Positions 60,618 through 64,000 of a stretch of 64,000 nucleotides of DNA are shown piece after piece (the first letter of the stretch is position 1; each line of letters opens with the position of its first letter). The stretch spans positions 297,210 through 361,209 of the forward strand of contig NZ_QJRI01000181.1 in NCBI RefSeq assembly GCF_003254565.1, written 5' to 3'. The stretch comes from Flavobacterium nitrogenifigens. Its GTDB lineage: Bacteria > Bacteroidota > Bacteroidia > Flavobacteriales > Flavobacteriaceae. The notes under the pieces were generated by a model. It had not been told where the DNA came from and searched no databases. It worked only from the letters and a program-made list of their open reading frames with translations. The translations under genes were made by a program, and so were the position numbers.

Positions 60618-61841
60618 CTATTTCTCACTCTGAAGCGTAATCGGTAAACTGTACATCACTCGAACGGCTTGACCATTTTCGGTTGCAGGAATCCATTTTG
60701 GCGAAAGTTTCAAAACGCGAATTGCTTCCTCAGCAGTGCCATATCCTAAATCTTTTACGACTTTAAAATCCGACAGACTCCCATCTTTTTCGACCATAAA
60801 TTCAATAAGAAATTTGCCTTGTATTTTTTGTTTCGAAAATTCTTCTGACATTCTAAAATTTTGCCCAACAAACATATAAAACTTTTCTATCCCACCGGGA
60901 AATTGTGGTTTTCCCACATTAGCACCAACATAATTAATACCTTTATTATTCTGATTTCTCAAATTAGCACTGGTTTGTGCAACTGCTTCAGAATTAAAAG
61001 CAATTAACAATAAAAAACAAACAGCAGCCACAGAACTTATCTTCAAAATCATCGCAATTGGCGATATTTCTTTAGTCATCATTAGCAAACGTTTCTTAGT
61101 TATTAAATAATTAATATTGCTCGCCAAATCGACAGTCTTTTTGTTTGATGCAAATTGCAACAATAAGTTCTGATAGTTTTTTACTTCTCCAAATTGCTTA
61201 TTTACAGCCTCATCAGCCAAAAACTCGTGATTAAGTTTTATCGCTTTTCTAAAAAGAGAAATAAAGGGATTAAACCAAAACACGGTCTGTACCGTAGCAA
61301 TAAAAAGAATATCCAACGTATGTCTTTGTTCTAAATGCGCTTTTTCGTGCACAATTAATTCTGATGGAACTCTCCCCGTTTCAAACTCTGTTTTATTTAC
61401 AAAAATGGCATTCCAAAAAGAATGTGGCAAAACAGCATCATCGGTTAAAATTACTTTTACTCCATTTACAGAAAGAGCTTCTTTACTTCTTAATTTTTGA
61501 AAAAATGAAAGCACATTTAAAATCAATCGAAATCCCAACACTATGGCAACAATTACATAAACTCGCTTCAAAATGGCAAAAACGTATTCTAAAATGTAGT
61601 TTTCATCTATAGGTGCTCGACTTGTTCTAATCTCTATTCCTTCCAATTGAATTGCGTTTAATCCGCTCTCAAATAAAGGCTTGAATGTAAAAAGCTGCAA
61701 CGGAATTATAAAACTAAAAATCAAACTTCCTAGAAGATACGCACGATTAAACCGAAACATTCTTTCGTTTTCTAACAACAATTTATACACCGCATAAAAC
61801 ACAGCAAGCAGCAAACCCGATTTTAAAAGATACGTTATCAT
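60618..61841 (-). CDS. M56 (BlaR1-like) peptidase fused to TonB C-terminal domain
   Basis: 407 aa. N-terminal TM helices, then the zinc peptidase motif HEKAH at 165-169 (VHEKAHLEQRHTLD) and NHEFLADEAV; a TM segment near 258-285; residues 320-405 are a TonB-like C-terminal domain (IEFMVEKDGSLSDFKVVKDLGYGTAEEAIRVLKLSPKWIPA). The usual penicillin-binding sensor of BlaR1 is replaced by the TonB domain. Encoded in an ATGA overlap with blaI, it is expected to cleave or relieve BlaI on an unknown envelope signal. Confidence 0.9.
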   Translation of the reverse strand: MITYLLKSGLLLAVFYAVYKLLLENERMFRFNRAYLLGSLIFSFIIPLQLFTFKPLFESGLNAIQLEGIEIRTSRAPIDENYILEYVFAILKRVYVIVAIVLGFRLILNVLSFFQKLRSKEALSVNGVKVILTDDAVLPHSFWNAIFVNKTEFETGRVPSELIVHEKAHLEQRHTLDILFIATVQTVFWFNPFISLFRKAIKLNHEFLADEAVNKQFGEVKNYQNLLLQFASNKKTVDLASNINYLITKKRLLMMTKEISPIAMILKISSVAAVCFLLLIAFNSEAVAQTSANLRNQNNKGINYVGANVGKPQFPGGIEKFYMFVGQNFRMSEEFSKQKIQGKFLIEFMVEKDGSLSDFKVVKDLGYGTAEEAIRVLKLSPKWIPATENGQAVRVMYSLPITLQSEK

Positions 61842-62212
61842 TTTTTCTTTTTTTGAATTTCTGAATCAATTATTTTTTTAAGATCTTCCAATTCCGAAGA
61901 TGATAAATTGGTTTCGGTTGTAAAAAACGAAGCAAACTGTGAAGCCGAATTATTAAAAAAATTACTAATTAGCCCTTTTACGTGTTTTGCAAAATAGTCT
62001 GTTTTCTTTACTACCGGATAATATTCTCGAGAATTCCCAAATTCGTTATACGCTACAAACTTCTTATCGATCATCCTTTTCAGTAAAGTTGCAACCGTTG
62101 TTGTTGCCGGTTTTGGTTCCGGATACGCTTCGAGCAAATCTTTCATAAAAGCCTTTTCAAGCTTCCATAAATGCTCCATTAACTGTTCTTCTGCGTTTGA
62201 TAATTGTATCAT
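61838..62212 (-). CDS. BlaI/MecI/CopY-family repressor
   Basis: 124 aa winged-helix regulator. Starts MIQLSNAEEQLMEHLWKLEKAFMKDLLEAYPEPKPATTTVATLLKRMIDKKFVAYNEFGNSREYYPVV, the family's DNA-binding domain, then a C-terminal dimer and cleavage region (LISNFFNNSASQFASFF, DLKKIIDSEIQ). The operator sites are visible before the first gene of this operon. It represses until its M56 partner inactivates it. Confidence 0.93.
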   Translation of the reverse strand: MIQLSNAEEQLMEHLWKLEKAFMKDLLEAYPEPKPATTTVATLLKRMIDKKFVAYNEFGNSREYYPVVKKTDYFAKHVKGLISNFFNNSASQFASFFTTETNLSSSELEDLKKIIDSEIQKKKK

Positions 62213-63171
62213 GGTTTTGTGTTTTCAAGTTTTTCTGTTTCAGCCAATTCCTTTTTATATTCCTCCAAATTCCAGTCAATGTTTAGTTTTACTGCATAGT
62301 CCGCCATTGTGCCAAGTCCGACTTCCGCACGCCTTTTATCAACATTATCGGGATCTATCATTGGTGCAATACAAATTTTACCAGTCTTTTTATTCTTTGA
62401 ACTCTGACTGCCATAAATTTGCTTTTTCCCTTCTCTCAAAGCCACTCTATCTTCTAAATACGCTAGATTTCCAGGATTAGCATTGCCATTTTTAACGGCC
62501 TCTCTCATCATAGGCAAATATTTTTGCTGATATTCTAAATCGGCATGCTGAATCACTAGAAATAAAGTCTGATTTCCCTGTGTTCCTACCACATTTTTTC
62601 CTAACCAGCCTCTTTCGTCCAGTATTTTCATCACCTTAATAAGGTTAATACTGTCTTTTCTTTCCATAATCTTTCCAATGCTGTCAATTTTCTTTTTATC
62701 AGGTTTAGCAGCTCTATATACGTTCATAAACTCTCCTCGAATTTCCTGATCTTCGGTGTAAATCTCTGCAAGTTGTTTTTCCAGCACCTTATCATAATTT
62801 GCTCCAATAACGTCTAATTTCTTCTGCAGTTTATCAATTGTTTTATTCCATTCTTTTTCTGAGTGCAAAGGCTTTAAATCATTATCAATTTTAATATGCG
62901 CCATATTCTCGTATCCGTTATCGATAGAAAGGTTCAGCCATTTAAATGCTTTTTTATGCTGCCTTGCCATAGAAGCAGAACAACCTGCATTATACAAATC
63001 TCGATTGTCTTTTTTTTCTATTTTAAAAGCTTTTTCATAATATGAAACAGACAATTTGTAGTTTTTTGCCGTGTAGCAAGAATCTGCTTTATGAACCCAT
63101 TCTTTATAAGTTTGAGCTTGCATAAAAACGCAGTTAAATACAATAAAAGAAAATGCGATTATTCTTTTCAT
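62209..63171 (-). CDS. TPR-like protein with DUF6624-like C-terminal domain
   Basis: 320 aa with a signal peptide (1-19, VFMQAQ). Residues 25-100 are TPR-like (ADSCYTAKNYKLSVSYYEKAFKIE, NRDLYNAGCSASMARQHKKAFKWLNLSIDNGYE). Residues 115-310 match the DUF6624 pattern (LAEIYTEDQEIRGEFMNVYRAA, LDERGWLGKNVVGTQGNQTLFLVIQHADLEYQQKYLPMMREAV, LAYLEDRVALREGKKQIYGSQ). Overlaps blaI by 4 nt. Function unknown, but the operon links it to the BlaI envelope response. Confidence 0.8.
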   Translation of the reverse strand: MKRIIAFSFIVFNCVFMQAQTYKEWVHKADSCYTAKNYKLSVSYYEKAFKIEKKDNRDLYNAGCSASMARQHKKAFKWLNLSIDNGYENMAHIKIDNDLKPLHSEKEWNKTIDKLQKKLDVIGANYDKVLEKQLAEIYTEDQEIRGEFMNVYRAAKPDKKKIDSIGKIMERKDSINLIKVMKILDERGWLGKNVVGTQGNQTLFLVIQHADLEYQQKYLPMMREAVKNGNANPGNLAYLEDRVALREGKKQIYGSQSSKNKKTGKICIAPMIDPDNVDKRRAEVGLGTMADYAVKLNIDWNLEEYKKELAETEKLENTKP

Positions 63172-63190
63172 AGTTTAAAGGTTAGTTTGT

Positions 63191-63613
63191 CTATTTAATA
63201 TTTTGTTCCGAAATCAATTCTCCTTTTTCGTAATTCTTGATTCCTTTTAATTTTCCTTTATCCGAATAAAACTTCCATTCTCCAAAATAAAACCAATGCG
63301 TTTCAACCGAATTCGTTTCTAATTTTGTTTTTCCTTTCGATTCCAACTTTCCGTTTTCGTAATAGCTTTTCACGACACAGATTCCGTTTTTATATTTTTC
63401 TGTTTTATAGATTTTTCCGTTAATGTACGATTTCCACTTTTTTATCGGAAGATCGTTTTTATAATACTCATACGATTTATAATTTGTACCATCCTGCGTA
63501 TAATCATCAATCCAAACACCTTCTTTTTTCCTGTCAATTTTCTGATTGATCGGTTTGCTTTTACAGCTCAAAAGCATTGAACCGCAAAACAATAGTAAAA
63601 AGAGGTTTTTCAT
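63191..63613 (-). CDS. MORN-2 repeat lipoprotein
   Basis: 140 aa. Lipoprotein signal with Cys17 (LLSCKSK). The rest has MORN-type/toxin-antitoxin repeat motifs (DGTNYKSYEYYKNDLPIKKWKSYINGKIYKTEKYKNG, YYENGKLESKGK, WKFYSDKGKLKGIKNYEKGEL). First gene of the four-gene BlaI operon, directly under the BlaI-controlled promoter, so it is the most strongly induced member expected. The function is unknown. Confidence 0.8.
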   Translation of the reverse strand: MKNLFLLLFCGSMLLSCKSKPINQKIDRKKEGVWIDDYTQDGTNYKSYEYYKNDLPIKKWKSYINGKIYKTEKYKNGICVVKSYYENGKLESKGKTKLETNSVETHWFYFGEWKFYSDKGKLKGIKNYEKGELISEQNIK

Positions 63614-63627
63614 ATTTATGTTTTAAT

Positions 63628-63641
63628 TCTACAAGCATAGA
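63628..63641. promoter_or_regulatory. Second BlaI-like operator
   Basis: TCTACAAGCATAGA, an imperfect dyad of the CTACA..TGTAG type, just downstream of the predicted start site. Confidence 0.5.
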
Positions 63642-63648
63642 TGTTGCT

Positions 63649-63681
63649 CTACAAATGTAGAATTAATTTTCAAACTAGCAA
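63649..63681 (-). promoter_or_regulatory. BlaI-controlled promoter (operator overlaps the -7 box)
   Basis: On the minus strand, TTG (complement of 63679-63681), 19-nt spacer, TACATTTG (complement of 63652-63659): an exact promoter match. The operator CTACAAATGTAG (63649-63660) covers the -7 box, and BlaI/MecI family operators have TACA..TGTA cores. Confidence 0.75.
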
Positions 63682-63754
63682 ATATTTTTTTAAGATTCTG
63701 ATATCGTAAGACTTAAAAGTTCTTATAACCTAAATTTTCTTGATTTTCCAAATG

Positions 63755-63837
63755 CGTTAGGGATTGAGGCGGTATCCTTTTATGTAGCGGAGCGGAATAA
63801 AAGATATAGCCGAAAGCCCGACCGAAGGGAACGCCCA
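63755..63837 (+). ncRNA. Candidate structured RNA element
   Basis: An 83-nt GC-rich stretch in an AT-rich gap. GCGTT (63755-63759) pairs with AACGC (63831-63835). An inner long arm has GGC...GCC and TATCCTTTTAT with ATAAAAGATA. A small hairpin CCC-N7-GGG sits near the 3' end. Together these form a three-way junction. I recall similar sequences in many Flavobacteriia intergenic regions, but cannot confirm a named Rfam family. No ORF. Confidence 0.55.
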
Positions 63838-63842
63838 TAAAA

Positions 63843-63868
63843 AAATCCGCTCATTTCTGAACGGATTT
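63843..63868 (+). terminator. Hairpin after the structured RNA
   Basis: AAATCCG (63843-63849) and CGGATTT (63862-63868) form a stem with a CTCATTTCTGAA loop. The T tract is short, so termination may be weak. Confidence 0.5.
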
Positions 63869-63892
63869 ATATCTTAAAAATGCTGCTGAAAA

Positions 63893-64000
63893 TTTTAACC
63901 GCAAAGAACGCAAGGATTTTATTTAAGGTTACCTTTATAAACGCAAAGTTCGCAAAGCTTTACCTATATAGCTTTGCGAACTTTTATAAATCTTACTTAA
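63893..64000. repeat. Palindromic repeat, family A, truncated at window edge
   Basis: Begins TTTTAACCGCAAAGAACGC; inner arms GCAAAGTTCGCAAAGCT and AGCTTTGCGAACTTT pair. The right arm continues beyond the window. Confidence 0.75.

Overview
The window comes from a Flavobacterium-like member of the Bacteroidota (Flavobacteriia). Evidence for this is low GC, promoters of the Bacteroidota form TTG-N17-23-TANNTTTG, SusC/SusD outer-membrane proteins, a type IX secretion C-terminal domain on an amylase, many lipoproteins, a mevalonate pathway with diphosphomevalonate decarboxylase, and dispersed palindromic intergenic repeats. The assignment rests on gene content and style; I ran no search.

Layout. 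1-2938 (minus): coaX, an outer-membrane barrel protein, lptC, a small membrane protein and the start of a CNNM/CorC-type gene. 3038-3110: tRNA-Phe with a consensus promoter and a clean terminator. 3474-5211: an MHS-family MFS transporter and a small membrane protein. 5322-25606: a starch/maltodextrin utilisation locus. Its left arm (minus) is susC-susD-susE-like plus a T9SS-secreted GH13 amylase. Its right arm (plus) is a LacI regulator, an SLC45-type sugar transporter, beta-phosphoglucomutase, a GH65 phosphorylase, a GH97 alpha-glucosidase, and GH13 enzymes of SusA and SusG type. The implied route is surface amylolysis, SusCD import, periplasmic trimming by SusA/SusB, MFS import of maltose, phosphorolysis to glucose plus beta-glucose-1-phosphate, and isomerisation to glucose-6-phosphate.

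25791-33716: housekeeping and accessory genes (GlpQ, a HI0933-like flavoprotein, a HAD phosphatase, two tandem paralogous beta-propeller lipoproteins, a Crp/Fnr regulator, an MBL hydrolase, TspO). 33970-39341: a mevalonate/isoprenoid cluster (mvaD, mevalonate kinase, DUF502, UbiA prenyltransferase, rluB-like) interrupted by a toxin-antitoxin pair. 39405-51040: a mixed region with GT2 and flippase genes, a WG-repeat lipoprotein inserted at the ruvC start, hemW, and two solitary small genes (S23 four-helix bundle and GxxExxY) that each sit inside a pair of inverted repeats. 51185-56466: a DUF4407 gene and a TonB receptor plus beta-propeller phytase pair. 56591-63613: pckA, a saccharopine-dehydrogenase-like gene, and a BlaI/M56-TonB regulatory operon whose promoter overlaps a BlaI operator. 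The right end holds a candidate structured RNA and a truncated repeat.

The most unusual signal is the set of intergenic palindromes. There are about ten sequence families. Several are nested inside each other, and at two sites an intact small ORF occupies the loop, a layout like 23S rRNA intervening sequences. A second striking signal is a 27-bp perfect direct repeat: it duplicates the ruvC start and gives the inserted WG-repeat gene its start codon and signal-peptide n-region.
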